Part shown: positions 50,011-63,796 of the stretch, one piece after another | How the letters are laid out: every line of letters starts with the position of its first letter | Position numbering within the stretch: the first letter of the stretch is position 1 | Origin: Conus ventricosus | Lineage: Eukaryota > Mollusca > Gastropoda > Neogastropoda > Conidae | Reading direction: 5' to 3' | DNA: 64,000 bases | NCBI GenBank assembly: GCA_018398815.1 | Contig: CM031607.1 | Coordinates: 79,785,985 to 79,849,984, forward strand | The notes under the pieces: model-generated | The model's input: only the letters and a program-made list of their open reading frames with translations | What the model was told of the DNA's origin: nothing | Database searches by the model: none | Program-made: the position numbers and the translations under genes

Positions 50011-51814
50011 TATTTTTTTTTAATATTCAAAACTATTAATTCCCTTTTTTGGCCTTCTCTATGTTCATCTATTTCAGCCATGAGTGTCAGAAAATATATA
50101 TATATATATCTATATCTATATATATATATATTTATAGAAAAATGGGGTGTGTGTGTGTGTGTGTTGTGTGTGGTTGATATCATGTTTACGGGTATATTAC
50201 ATTGTGATGCCACATAAGCCAGTATGAGAGACGATGGTAACTGAATGAGTGAAGGTTTACAGATTCCTTTGTCCTCGTCCATTTGTAGCTATAGCTCCAC
50301 ATATTCTTTCTTCGGATGTGTATGCATATCGTTTTTAGTTTCGTAGCCTGGGCATTTTTGTTTTATTTTTTGCAGAAAGCATGATTGATGGGAAAAACAA
50401 CACCAACAGATTCTCTTATTCAATGTGCAACTTTAAAAAAGTACGACATTGAACTGTGACTGTCACAACACACACACACACACACAGTCACACACACACA
50501 ACTCCACGCACACACACACACAGCACACACACTAATGGAAACACCGCGCTTTGCGTTGTCAAAAGGTGAAAAACGTGGTAAGCCTGCGTAGTTCTTATGA
50601 AAAGGGTTTTATTCATTACTCTTGTGTGTTCCAGCCCTCAATCGTGTATTGACAGGATGTGAGCTTTGAGTTTCAAATCTGTGAAGGGATAAGTGGTGAA
50701 CTGAACAATTCTGTGGATTGTGTGGTTATATCTTGGTAAGATGATGGCTACCTCACTGTCTCGAATGCCACATGACTGAGAATCCTAATCGAGAACAATG
50801 TCGTAACCATCAGATTTCAGAGAAGCGTTAAGTCTGAAATTCAATGAGTTCAGGTGTTTTAGATATGGCCGCAATGCCTCCACAGCAAAAGGTCGAAAGA
50901 GACGGTAAATTTCTTAGAACCGGATTGGTAGATCAACCTGACTTAGACGAGATCCAGTGTGTAAGGTTCAGCCGTGTAGTGCTGAACTGTAAATAGAATG
51001 CGTTTTGAAGTCTTGATTGGAACCTTGATCCTAACACAGTACGTATCACGCTCGTTAGAACTGGGGAATCGTCAGAAAACACTCTTGCGAAAAGGATGGA
51101 AGTGTTAAAAACCAGTTCGCATGGCAAGGACGCCTTGTAATGCATAGAGCTGGTGGAATCCTTTTGCGAAAAAAAAAAGCTGCAAGATCAAAGCCGAACA
51201 TCTTGTATTAAAAAGGACACTAATGAATTTCTTAAATCTGGAAAATCACAAAGAAACCCAAAGTTCATTGTCCATGATTTTAAAAAATGGGAACATTTGA
51301 TTCCTTAGGGCAGAATAGAGGCCCGGTTGTTTTTCAAATTTCATAGCGGAAGTATAGGTGAAAAAGCAGCGAGAATTCTTGGTTCAGAGAGCATTCAAAT
51401 TCAGATATAGAATAAACTTTAGGATTGGTCAGTGATATGTTTCTCTCCCAGATCAAATTTAGATGAATGACTTACATTTGGAAGCATTAGGACTGAAGAT
51501 CGACTTGTACCTGAGAGAGAAGAACTGAGAGCAAGTTGTCTATCAAGTAAGGCCTTTACAACTCTGATAACAGCTGACCACTTATGTTTTCAGGATATAA
51601 TCAAACATTCCAAATAACAGTCATTGTCCTGTTCAATTACAGTGTGAAAATGTAATCATTCAGATTGTTTCTTTCCTATCATGTTCAACAAAATAGAAAA
51701 TCATAGACAGCATATGACCAGAATGGTTTTTCTTCCTCCAATTAGTTTGCTCTCAACTGTCATGGTCACCCAGGGAAAAATCAAATTTACTATCTGTGAC
51801 CAAGATAGTGAAAA

Positions 51815-52265
51815 TCCTACTTATTCTTTGCTTCCCTTACTCCGTTATAAAACAACACGAAAATACTCTGCACTTAATTTCCCTTATCCTTTTGTTGAAG
51901 AAACCCTTATTGCATTACCATCCCTTGATCCCCACTAAAACACATTTGTGCACTACTTGCTTGGAACCCCTTTTGTAAAAAGCCTTCATTGCATTACTCC
52001 TTGACGCATTTGTAAAATCACATTAATTAATTCCTTCCTTGACCTTTGTTGAAAACTCATACCTATCATAACTCCTTAACCATCATAGTAAAACTCGCAA
52101 TATTGCATGTTCCTTTGACCACTATTCTCAAAACCCATCATGAATTTTCTTAATTGACCCTACAACCCTTGCTTGCATATTCCTTGACTGCTATTGTAAA
52201 AAAAACCCTTTTGTTGGATGACTTCCTTGACTGCAACTGTAAAACCCTTTTGAGTGCATGACATC
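51815..52265. repeat. Noisy copy of the degenerate 38-46-bp minisatellite
   Basis: Counterpart of 35,838-36,290 with added indels. Confidence 0.8.
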
Positions 52266-53384
52266 CTCGCCCCCTGGCTTTTCCTCATATGAGACCAAGC
52301 CTGTCCTCTGAGATTGTGAACTCGTCAGAGAAACCCCCTCCCCTCTACCTCTTCTTTCCTTTTTAGCTACCTTTATAGCCATTGCTATCTCCGTTTACGA
52401 TACTTACAAAAGTTACAGGAATGACAACAGAAAATGCAGTTTTGGCTGCAGACAAACGATAGAATTATTGCTTCTCAATAACAGTAAAAGATGAGCTCCG
52501 ACTGTTCTCAATCAGGTATTGGTTTTCATATAAGGGCACACTCCTCGTCCCTCATGTTATTCACTCCCTTCATAGTGTAGAAATTCTGGTCACCGAGTGC
52601 CACTGACCAATTTTGACAAAGGGAACTTAACCTTAGCATGCAGAGCTCAAGTCTGTATAATGACCATGATGACAGAGAGCGCGGTTACCCTGAAGTAGGG
52701 AGTCGACGTTCGGTTTTCCTTTTCACCATTTCTGTCCCAAGAGTCTTGCAGCTACTGATGCCAGCATGCTGGTCTGCTGTGTTGTTGTCAGTCCTGGGCT
52801 GGGAGTTCACCCACGTCCATACACTTGAAAGAGACTTGCCTAAAACACGAGGTGAAAGAAGGGGAGTGTGTAGAGATACTGTCACCCAGATATTGATGAC
52901 AGCACCGAAAATGACTTTTCTCGCTCTTCCTTTACATAAAAGTTATGGAAACGTCACGAGCAATCAGACACATGAGACCAGAGATGATCGAAGCAATCAC
53001 GCTACCTCTTCGCAAAGTTGCAGTGTCAATTTTCTTTGTGCCGAGCAAAAGGGTTGGAGCTATCTAACTGCAGTGAGGCTTGCCAGCTGAAAACGCCTTC
53101 CCAGCCCCATCTTTGGTTGTGTGTGTGTGTGTGTGTGTGTTGTGTTGTTTGTTTTGTGTTGTGTAGTGCGTGTGACTGTTTGTGTAGTGTGTTGGTGTGT
53201 GTGTGTGTGTTGTGGTGTGTGTGTGTTGTGCACGCGCGCGCGCGTGCGTGCGTGTGTGTGTGAGGGTGTGTGTGGGTGTGTGTTGTGGTGTGTGAGAGAG
53301 AGAGAGAGAGAGAGAGGAGAAGAGAGAGAGAGAGAGATGTACACGTGCACACGAATCCGATAGCATCAATTAACCACAAAGATT

Positions 53385-53770
53385 CAGCTGATGCGTAGTG
53401 TAGTCCACATGAAGTTTTGAGACAAGAATGCTTTTTCCTTAGCTCTGTCATCTGTCGCCATCGTTTACAGAGCGAAAGGAAGACCAGAGAACCACCAGAA
53501 CTCATGCAGAAATCGTTTGCAGTCAAATACTTGAAATCCACTTAGATGTTGTATGTGCGAGGAAGTAAAAGTACGATATCACATAGCAAGAACTCTCGAC
53601 AACAAACCCTGTGTTTAGATCGGCACAGTTCATATCCCAATCCATTTCATCATCCGCATCTATACACTTGTCATCAAGTTACAGGCCTAGAGAGGCCGAA
53701 AATCAGGCCAGTTAGCACAGAACAGTTCCACCGTTTCACCTGTGAGTTTCGTAGGCATTTTCGACTTCAG
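53385..53770 (-). pseudogene. Noisy copy of the WNCSVP/C-type lectin exon
   Basis: Counterpart of 37,429-37,819. It keeps KDFCMSSGGSL-like and DAEDEMD-like pieces (the latter on either side of indels), but several frame breaks are present. One extra base here (the A in TTTAGATCGG) is missing from the clean copy and would keep that copy in frame, so each copy has errors of its own. Confidence 0.8.
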
Positions 53771-55199
53771 CAAAAATTGGAAAAAAAACAGCTCTGTTAG
53801 GCACAGAACATATTCACCCTTCACTCTGTGAGTTATTTGTTGGCATTTTCGACTCCTGTCAAATGGAAATAAAAAACAACATCCTTATGTTCCTCCTTCC
53901 CACTCCCTCAGACGTCATCCCCCTAATCCCCAATTTTCTTCACTTTCATCACATGATGATCATCGTCATCCTTTAGACATACTTTGCTTCTACTTTTTTT
54001 TCTTCATCGTCACTTTTACAAAGAGACTGAGCTATACGTTTTGAATGGTCCAACATAAAAGTGAGTGTTTAGCCCCTTTGTTTGCAACCTTGTGTTGAGA
54101 AAAGGTGAGCTATAAATGGCTCGTGCTAATTTGGCCTGTAGGCTGCCGTTTGAAAACCATACGTTGAAAATGAAGGTAAAAGTAAGAGCTCTAAATTCCT
54201 ATTTTTCTTTTCTTTTCAACTACATTCAGCCTTTAGACATTGTGAAGTATGAGGGACGGATCAAAATCCTAGTCTTGTCAATGGAATCAAAAACCATTTC
54301 TATAATTTAAGACGGCCTTGACCTCTGACTTAAAGTTCAATATACTGAAGACCTGCCCATCACCAATCACTGATGAAGACGTTTGAAAACCTGGTTCATA
54401 CGTCCATGATCGTTGTGCCCCAACTCTTTTTACCATTGGCCCATCTTGTGACCTCGAGCATTAATCTGCTTTATTCCCGCCATTTCATTGACTATTTACA
54501 ATCAAGCTTGTTCTGTTTGTCAGATTTACAGTACAGAGACAAAAATACAAGATGATCTTCAATGGTTCATCATGACCCCCCACGCTCCCCCCCCCCCCCT
54601 CCACACACACACACACGCCACCCACGACACATACACACGAATTTGTTATTTTTTTTTTTTTTGTCGAGAACTTAATATACATAACAAACAGATATCAGAA
54701 TAAGGCTATCTTTATAGGACATACTGTTTGAGTAACAAAACTAGTTCCCTAAAACTTGTAAATAACAAATTATTAACAACATTATCTTATAGCTGAGAAG
54801 ATGTTGTATAAGCAATAAAAAAAAACGATTCTTTCTCGTTCTGCAGACAAATTTTGAAAAAAAAAAAACAACAACCTAAACATAGAAAACGTACACCACT
54901 CTTTTAAATATAGTGGAAACAGCTACCTGCCACAAACTCCTATTGATAGGCACTTGTTTACCAGCAGATACCTCTGCCATTTGAAATGTATTGCTAGAAG
55001 CCTGTAACCCCCCCCCCCCCCCCCCCCCTCTCTCCTCTCTGAATAGTCTCTCTCTCTCTCAGTTTGTCTGCGACGGTCGGTATCCGGCATCCTGCCGAAC
55101 AGTCCCGCCCTATTAGCTGCCGCCACTCCCTCTCTCTCTCTCTCATCTCCTCTCGACTCTCTCTTCATCTCTCCTCTCTCATCACTCTCACTCTCTGGT

Positions 55200-56010
55200 A
55201 TGGAATTATATTTTTTTATTTCTCTATCTCTTTCGCTTGTCTGTCTGCCTCTGCCTGTCTCTCTCTCTGCCTGACGTCCGTCCCGTCCGTCTGTCTGTCT
55301 GTCTGTCTTCTCTGGTACTTGGCTATGACGTCCTGCGGTCTGTCGTAGAAACAGTCTTTTGCTTCTTTACCGCTGTCATTGGTTGGAGCATAGCACTGGT
55401 ATGACAATCATCTGATCTTCTTCTTCTTATTCTGAGATGCTGCAATTGATTCTTGTCCTGTGCTTCCCCATCTACCCGACTTGCTGAGCAAGGTCCAGAC
55501 AGCATGATTGGCAACACCTTCGGGTGGAGCGTCTGTCTTCTTCTTGTCCTAATACAGCAACATCTCTCCGCTGAGCCGTCTCTTTTGTCCTGTGTCCAAC
55601 GTGTCTCGCTGTTCCAAGTAGTGTGAGTTGGTAGCTTTATCATTTCTTTCTTCTCAGCCGCTACTGTGATGTTTTTCCTCCCGTCTCATACAGCTGGTCC
55701 CCCATTCCATGTTCCGACCTTTGCTGGTCCTAGTTGATAGAAGGGGTGGCGGGGGGGGGGGGGGGGTGTCGCCTTGTGGCGTTTCCGTAGACTCGCGCTT
55801 TCACTACAAACGGCGTCATGCGTCCCTCTGAGGATGACCCGTTCCTCTTCCAAAGGGGGGTAGAAGTTGCCTTGGTCTGCTGTTGTCGATGTCCTGTAAC
55901 AAGTTGGTTTTTCCGGGAATGGGGTGTTAACCCGTGCCCAACCCTCCTCCTTTATCCGGGCTTGGGACCGGCTGGGTTTAGTTCCCCGAAGGTTACACCC
56001 AGGCGGAGTT
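55200..56010 (-). mobile_element. Noisy copy of the RTE endonuclease fragment
   Basis: Counterpart of 39,230-39,940; QCYAPTNDSGKEAKD and ETRWTQDKRDGS remain readable. Confidence 0.8.
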
Positions 56011-56333
56011 GAATTATGCAAACACACAATTATTTTGATATCAATCAAACCTGGGATGAAATCCCCGGTTTAGAGAATGCAACACTGCAACTTGCAATTC
56101 GGCAGTGGGAAGGGGAGTAAAATTTTAGAGGAGGTAGGGGGAGAGCTGAATATGAAATGAGAACCCGCCCAAAGGCAGCGATGAAACCAATCAAAAACCC
56201 TCTATCATAATTGCTCGTTTCACACCTAACTGTTATTTTTTTGCAATTCAAACATATAGCAGCATCACCACTCTTAATCGGTACTGATTACCAAAAGCAA
56301 TTGCAATGCACTAGCACATATAATCACTCTTAA

Positions 56334-56972
56334 AGCGGCCCACACACGATGCAAACTTTTTCCAATTCATCCCAAATAAGTTTTTATTGACTGTCCAAAT
56401 TATTTGACAGTTAGACGTTTGCCCTACACGTCAATATCATTGTGCAAAATTCAGTCTGTGCATCGCGATGGACGGAGCAGAACAGCGTTGGCTCTTGCGC
56501 TAGCGTGCAAGCGAAGAACCCCGCTAAAAACACCGAACTAAGTGGGCCTTTTTTTCCTTGTAGTTTTCGCGGGTATTCTCAGAAGAGTCCATACCGCAGT
56601 GGGTCCTTTTTTTCTGTTCTGTCACTGTATTCCTTGCTTTAATTTTCCACAGCGCAGGTAAACTCCGATAAACATCTATGACTCAAGAAGAATTTCTTTT
56701 CTTCTTTTTATGGCGCCATGATGACGTTTCTCCTCCTTGCGGCAAATCAAAAAGTGAAATTTAGGCCGCAAAATATTGATGAGACCCACCCACGCTCAAT
56801 AAATTGGCGGTTGCGCAAAAAATATCAACTGCAAAAGATCCCGTCAATATATTGCGGTCAATACTTTTTAGAGCCCAACAATTATCGCCCGCTACACAGA
56901 TCAAAAAAGTGCACATCATTGACGTCAATACTATTATGAAAAGTTTTGAGCGATGTGTGGGCCCGCTTAAAA
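56334..56972. mobile_element. Noisy copy of the Harbinger-like element
   Basis: AGCGGCCCACACACGATG at the left and GTGGGCCCGCTTAA at the right mark the same terminal repeats as at 40318-40924, with indels throughout. Confidence 0.8.
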
Positions 56973-59572
56973 TAAATAATGCTGTTTTGGGTAAAGCATC
57001 CTTCTCATTTTAAAACGTAGAAAAAACACAATTCTCGCATTAAAGTCAGGCCCCAGTTACCAACGACTTCAACACAAAAACCTAAACAACACTTCACAAG
57101 TTATGAGTGGACCATTACAAAGCAGAGTCATAGGAACGTAACCCGCTGTATTTCGTCAGCTCGTGGTAGTGTTGCTCCGTTATGATGAAGTGCACACGCT
57201 CAGCTGTGTTGTGGTGTGACGAGTTCAGCGAGTGCATCATGATGCTGATGCGGTCAAGTGTGAGCATGTTGTGTCGTACGTATTATCGAATCCGTGTGAA
57301 CAGGTATGTCAGTGGGAGTTTACCGTGTATAACGGGCGGGCGGGCGTCGGTCCGGACTCTCTCTCTCCTCTCTCTCTCTCCACGAAACATGGCATTTTAT
57401 AGACAACAATTGATCATCTAAAGAACAAGCAAACAAATACTAAAAACCAATAAGACAACGAAAGCAAAGATTGAAAAAAGAAAAAGAATAAATAAATAAA
57501 TAATTAAAATATGAGAAATGAAGACATAACAAAATAATGAATTTGTTATTTAAATTAAATCAATAATAAAGCTAAGAGTAAAAATAAATAGTAAAAATAG
57601 ATTAGTAAATACATAACTACAATATATTATAACTCTTCTGGCTTTCCAAGAAAGCTACGCATAACTGCAATTAACACAGCTGTAGAGGCAGTAATTTATT
57701 ATAACTGAATCTTGTATAGCTAGTGTAAGTTTGCTTCCTTTGTGTTAACGCAACTTGGTGTCACATTCTAACTGTCGGCAATATCAATATGATGTGACGT
57801 TTCCCCACCCCTTTCACCACCCTATCCTTACCCACTTCTCCCCCGGCTCTCCTGAACCCAACCCCCTCCTCCTTTCACCCCTTCCCTTCTCCCAGTCCCC
57901 GCCCATGTATCCGACTTCCCTACAATAGACGTGTCGGGGGAAAAAAAAAGAAAAGAAAGAACCGTTTGGGGCGAAAATTGGTAATTTCCCCTTGCCCAGG
58001 AAAGACTGAAACAATAATCTCGATGAATACACGTCGAAACAACTGTTGAAAGGGCAAGTTTTTTCTACACACACACACACACACACACACACCACATATA
58101 TAGATATAGAAATAATATACATATAAATATATATATATATATATATATAGATAAAACAATTTCAAAGAGGAATCTTAATATAATATATCCCACAAATCAA
58201 CCCAAATTATATATCCAGTCATTCAAACCCCCAAAAAGCAAGCAAACAATGTAAATATTATCAAATAAACTGTGACAAAATGGTCATGGAAGTGTGGGCT
58301 CCCTCTATCGGAATGACCAGCGTGCGGCCTCGACAAAGTGAAAAAAGTATTTTTTGTCAAGTCACGTTTCATTCTCAATCTTTCTCTTACCAGTAGTGGA
58401 AGAAGCAACTTCCCGGTAAAATTATCGAAAGAAGTTTATTTTTCTGGGATTGTTAAACCCTACAAAGCGTCGCTCAGCACTACTACCTAGTCTTAGTACT
58501 TAGGAGTATGTGCAATGTGTTTCAAGTGACTGGGCAGTTAAAAAAGGAACTCAAAACATAAACTAATGTGGAACAACTTAGAGACTGACAAGAGGGAGGG
58601 GTGGGAAAGAGGAGAGACGTGTGTATTGTGTGAGGGCGAAGGGGAATGGAATAAAGACAAAAGAGATAAATTAATGAATCACCCCCTCCCTCACCGAAAA
58701 AAGAAAAGAACGAAGAAACTTTGACATACTACGAAAAATAAAAGAAACTATGACACAACGAAAAGAAATCCATGTTGCATATTTTCAAGGGAAGACTTCA
58801 AATATATTCGTCCTTACTTTGTCCCAGACCACAGATTACCTCCCATAGACCAACATTTTCGTTTTGCACCACATCGGTCATGTTGTTTCCAGACCAGCCG
58901 AACCTAGGAGTCAACAACAAAGCCATGAAAACTATTATCAGTTTTTCATAAAAAAACCCTTCCCACACATCACCTCCACCCCCAAACCCTCTTCTTTTTT
59001 TCTTCCTACACCCCCTCTCATTCCTCTCTCCTTTTATGCATTTGATGGAATTGGATTTGCAATGAAGCCGAATCCTTCATTTTATCTATTGCTTTATTTT
59101 GCAATGCATTGAAATTTTTCACGACATTCACTTTTTAACAACCATGTTGTGACACGCCCATTAGCAGGCTCCGGTTTCACGGGGCTGCAAACAGTATCCA
59201 AAGTCAAACCTCGCGGTACAGGCATGCTCAAGGTACAGTAGCAGAATCCACTACAGAAAAAATTCCCCTGCCAGCGGAACGACAACTGGCCACATGGAGG
59301 CCAGTGCCTCCCTCCACAGATACCCCCCGACAGTCTGCCCAGTCATTCTCTAACACAACAGAGTCAAGTGTCATTGATATCAAGATACTAATCTGTGCTC
59401 CACACTACCAGTCACACAACGCAAAAAAAAACAGTTGTGATTGTGTGGAGGGGTAAGGGTGTGCAGGTGGAAACAGCAATGGTGATAGGTTCAGGAACCA
59501 GGAACAAGCACCTGGTCAAGCCGACGCAGTGGACGAAGCAGAGAGTTTTTCTCTTTTATTTTCCTTAAGAAC

Positions 59573-59655
59573 TGATAAATGCCAATCCTAGTGCTCAGCT
59601 GCTCCTCCACCAGTATTCGTAGCAGCGGACCCTAGGAATTGGCATTTATAAGTTC
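59573..59655. other. Noisy copy of the 85-nt hairpin
   Basis: GAACTGATAAATGCCAATCC and GAATTGGCATTTATAAGTTC form the same arms as at 43506-43590. Confidence 0.7.
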
Positions 59656-62600
59656 ACTCATACTCAGCTGACTTGATTCAACAGGCAGCGCATTAACGAG
59701 GTAAAAAACCAACCTGCATTACACACAGTTCACCAGTTCGATTGGTTGACTCTAGAAAGCGGCATTTACTGCTCTCTAACAAGTAAGACTTTTCATAACC
59801 AAAAATAACCGCCCTACAAACAAACATATGTGTATGGTTATTCCGTTTTTTAATACTAATTTACTAAAACCCTAATTATCAGACTTTAATTTTTGTTTAA
59901 TCCTGTGTTTTTCTCCTGATCATTTTCAATAAAATCATTTTTCGCGCAAACATTCATCAAATGAGTCTCTGTCTTTCATAAGTAAAAGAACTACAGTCTT
60001 TAACTGTTCTCTAAAGTCCCTTTTAAAACCGAGTATAATTTTTGACTAAAATCCACACACTTATTCCCAGCATGTCTTCCACTGAAAGCTAGTTTCGACA
60101 AGCGTTTCTTTTTTTAACTATGTCGCTTTCTGGCGAGCAGTCCATCAATAATAATAGTGTCTGCTTCTCCTCAAACAATCTAAAAAAGGCTTCTAAATCA
60201 CTCACTCACTTCTTGCTGGGTCAACTAAAAAATATGGGCATCCTCCGTCCAAATAGAGCCTCTATCATAATATGCTTTGTTCCATTTAAGTGTTGTGCAG
60301 AAAATTACCATATAAGCAAAATTATAACGATAAACTGTTTGTTAACAGGTCGAGGCTAAATATTGTTTTCCACAACAGACCTCTGTCCACAAATCAATGA
60401 CCAATGAGGGGTTTTTGTCATAACAGTTTAACTGCTCCCTAGTTATAGTACCAAAGAATTAATCTACTCCAGATATTATATTTAACATACTCTCCGTCAA
60501 AACTTGTATCAGTATATAAAACCCTATGAGGCCTAAAGTTGTAAGATAAATCCAATTCAGTTCTGTAAGATTGTTTTCTATTTAAGTCAACATTGATTTT
60601 GTTGCTTGGTTGTTAATGATCATTATATCCTCACCATTGTGTAAGAACGACTATGGTACGTTAAGGCGTTTAACGTCCCTTATAAAGTTTTGCCAGCTCC
60701 TAATAATACCTTTTAATAAGGACGTCACTAACGGCCCACAACCCATCCCTCTCTCACAGTCTTAAGACAGAAATTTTCGAAATATCATTTGTGAACGGTG
60801 TCTCCTTAATTTTCCTGCTGGAAAGAACTGTAATTTTGTAGAAGCTTTTTTTCACAACTGTTTACTTTCTGTGGAGATGTTAACTGTTTTTTCCCATAGC
60901 GGCGTTAATTCAATGTTCTTTTTCTTCCGACTATAGTCCGACCGTCATATACTTAACATAGTAAAGGGCCAGAGTTTGAATTCTTTTCAGAAACATTTTT
61001 TTGACGTCTTAAAATAGTAATGGCTATAATTCAAATTTTATTTCCCAGTCAAATATTGTTCAAAGTGCCAATTGAGGTCAGGTTGTCGAACTATTTTATA
61101 TACATACGGGCCCAACATATTTGCCACAAGAATTCGCAAGGTAGTTCTAGATTAGGAAACTTTTTTGCTGCCGCCAACCTCTTTGCGTTTATAATCAGAG
61201 CCAATCTTTAGTTACTCAAAACCATACAAAGCGCCTATCACACCGGATCTGTTTCAAAGTCCGCAACATCTGCAAGGTCTTTTATTAATTCTAAGTTAGA
61301 CACCTTAACAGGCGCTACTGTAACTCCTGAATCTTCTGGCCACGCACATTATTATTTAGTACCGTATTAATTTTTCCAAAACAAAGTGCAGGTTATCACA
61401 TCACACATTCCCCGCTTTGTGTCTTGATTATTATAATAAATGATCCGACCCTCCCCACAAACTAATCTTTTAAAACTGTAAATTAGGAATTGTTATAAAT
61501 TCAAAATCGCAATAATGCAGCTTTCCCATGACGGAAGAGCTCTTAAAACAGTTGAGGCCTTCCAACACTAAGTTTTTCATCAGTGCTCAGCGCATCCCAA
61601 AGGAACAAAGAGTAAAAGAAATTAATTCAAAGATCAAGCGGATTTTCTTCCTCATAAGTATTTTGTTGACGTAACTCTAAAACTATGAACTCCCCGATTT
61701 CAGTTGTAAAGCCAAAACATTTTTAGCTATCTCTTTATCAAAATAGTACCCTACTTTCTTCTTCCTTCAGGTTGAAGGTCAACATTGTTTCAGGATTCTC
61801 ATTGTTAAGTTTGAAGAAGCAATGACTAAGATACACATTGCTTCTTTTAGCGAGCAAAACCCGTAATAACCAACATGTATGGTTCACTGGCAACCTAATT
61901 GGCGCTCTATTATTAACTTTTTTAATCTATTATTACTCCTTGCTTTGCTTATATACACCAAACGACTTGTTAGAATATTTCAAGGAGCGCGACCGATTCG
62001 TCAGGTCCCGCCTTCGTTATTAATAGCATGTTTCTAAAAAAACGAAGGGGCGGTCTTGATTGTTATTGTTACAAACCTTTTTTAAAACAAATTAAAAAAT
62101 GCTGCATTCAAATATAACAGACGCAAAATATTCTGTGGGCCGCCCTACAATCTTAAAAATAAACAACGTGAGCACCCTCAGACATTTCTGTTACCCAGAC
62201 AGGACACCTGTACCTCAAATGTAAGTACTCCCATTAAGGCAGATATCATAACCCCCCTGGTAAACGAAGACTAACAACGCTAAAGTGTGGTTATAGTCAA
62301 CCGATGCAGTTTTATCAGAAACCAGTTAAAAACTTTGCCAGTGTTTTGTGCAGCTACGGGGTGTGGAGTGGTCGTATCCGCTCATTTAAATCCCCAAATT
62401 TCTACCTTTGTTATGTCAGAGACAGATTACATTTTTATCTATACACCTTCTACGTAATTTTGACTAATAACTGAATTGCAAGCGCATTGCCCAATGACAA
62501 ACCGTTTACCTCCATACAGTCAACAGAATAGACATGCAGGCTTTTGAAAGAGACTGAACGAATACAATATTAACATCAAGTCAACTTTAGACAAAATTGA

Positions 62601-62909
62601 CCGAATCATGGGCTTATGCACCCCTTAATTATTGGGGCGTGCACCAAAATATCACTAATGACTGGGAATCCTCCTTACACATCTTTTCTCTCAGGGGCAC
62701 AGCTTGATCACTCTCGGTCCAGAGGCCCGAGCATAAAACAGCATGACAACATTATCTTAGACACTTCAAAGGGGCCATCACTAAAGCAGGAAAAAACGAA
62801 TACATGACTCTATTCTACTTACGTTTGGTGTATGCTAGTTCACAACACAGGCAAGAATCGACATCACAGATCCTTCTACTGGCTTTGATGCACAAAAACA
62901 ATATTAGCA

Positions 62910-63562
62910 AATTTATAGGATCCAGTATTCTACAGTTGATTTACCTTCAAAGATAAAAAGGTACGAAAATGTTTTAACAATACGCAAGAGCAAAAGTAGA
63001 CATTTGCTGTTGGCACGGAATTAACCAATGCTACCTTCTGGACCTCAACCCAGGTAGTAACGCAAAAAGAACTACAACATGAAATTCTTGTTCAGGAAAT
63101 GAACAGAAGGTTGGACAAAACCGACATAAATTCTGAGTCCAGTAATAATGGCAAGCAGTAAAAAACAGATGAACCCCCCCCAAGAATAAGACATCCAAAT
63201 CCCCGTGGCCCAAAGCCCGAAGACCCGTTGAAACCTCAGCAAAGCCGCGGACTCCTGTTCCGATGACCATGAATATTAAAAACAGCGTAGTTCTTGGATT
63301 AACTGGCCTAGGATTACTCGGTCCTTTATTTTACAAAATAATAACCCAACTATTAAGTGAACTAATGCACAAGAAGTGCCGCCATACAGCGCAACTCCTT
63401 TGCTTGCAGTGACAAAAGCCCAGCTAACAACACAACCCCCTCATATACCTGGTAAAAGAGTCTGATAGCTTTACCGGGCTAATTTTTTTTAAAAAATCCG
63501 TAAGAATGAACAAGCTGTTATTTTACCCATGAATTTATTCAGGCGGCGATGGAGGCGATGGT
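62910..63562 (+). other. Unique tail, first part: short coding-like frames, unrecognised
   Basis: Unrelated to the 16-kb repeat. A frame at about 63002-63160 encodes a polar, coding-like segment (EILVQEMNRRLDKTDINSES) ending TAA, without a start in view. A 47-codon ORF from 63269 starts MNIKNSVVLGLTGLGLLGPL, with a likely membrane helix, and ends TGA. Between them a short Pro/Arg-rich frame crosses an eight-base C run. GGTAAA...TTTACC (about 63451-63475) can form a weak hairpin before a T run. Function unknown; the origin could be organellar, microbial, viral or host. Confidence 0.35.
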
Positions 63563-63796
63563 GTGGAGGACTGGGCTTTGACCACTGCGCCTGTAAAAGC
63601 CAACACCATGATTACCTTATTGCAAAACCTAAGGCCGGTTATAACGCTTGCTAATGTGACACGCTTCTCTCTAAACGTGTTCTTATTCTTTGCTAGCTTG
63701 CGTTGTTTTGGGGGGTCTTCATATAAAATTCTTTGGATAGTTTTTTCTGTTCTTCACATTATTCGCTCACTTGAGTTTGTAAATGATCTCGGTTAG
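63563..63796 (+). CDS. Small hydrophobic protein, unrecognised
   Basis: An open frame of up to 89 codons with no ATG near its beginning (a GTG lies at 63563, and the first ATG is at 63608). It starts with a Gly/Asp repeat (GGDGGDG at about 63542) and then has one or two hydrophobic segments (RFSLNVFLFFASL; KILWIVFSVLHII). It ends with TAG at 63794-63796, overlapping the next ORF by 14 bases. The close packing is more like a bacterial, phage, viral or organellar gene arrangement than a mollusc nuclear locus, but no family is recognised. It could also be chance. Confidence 0.35.
   Translation: MEDWALTTAPVKANTMITLLQNLRPVITLANVTRFSLNVFLFFASLRCFGGSSYKILWIVFSVLHIIRSLEFVNDLG

Larger units (their letters stand above)
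46772..62909 (+). repeat. 16-kb direct repeat, unit 2 (noisy copy; probable assembly artefact)
   Basis: Colinear with 30,779-46,771 end to end. It differs every few tens of bases or less, mainly by single-base insertions and deletions plus scattered substitutions, with no difference between exons, introns and repeats. Microsatellites are broken by random bases. That pattern fits unpolished long-read sequence rather than evolutionary divergence. Within it, no reading frame should be taken as a separate gene. Confidence 0.92.

Noticed and set aside
63031..63270. Minus-strand 79-codon ORF in the tail
   Set aside because: Antisense to a more protein-like polar frame on the plus strand; no domain seen.
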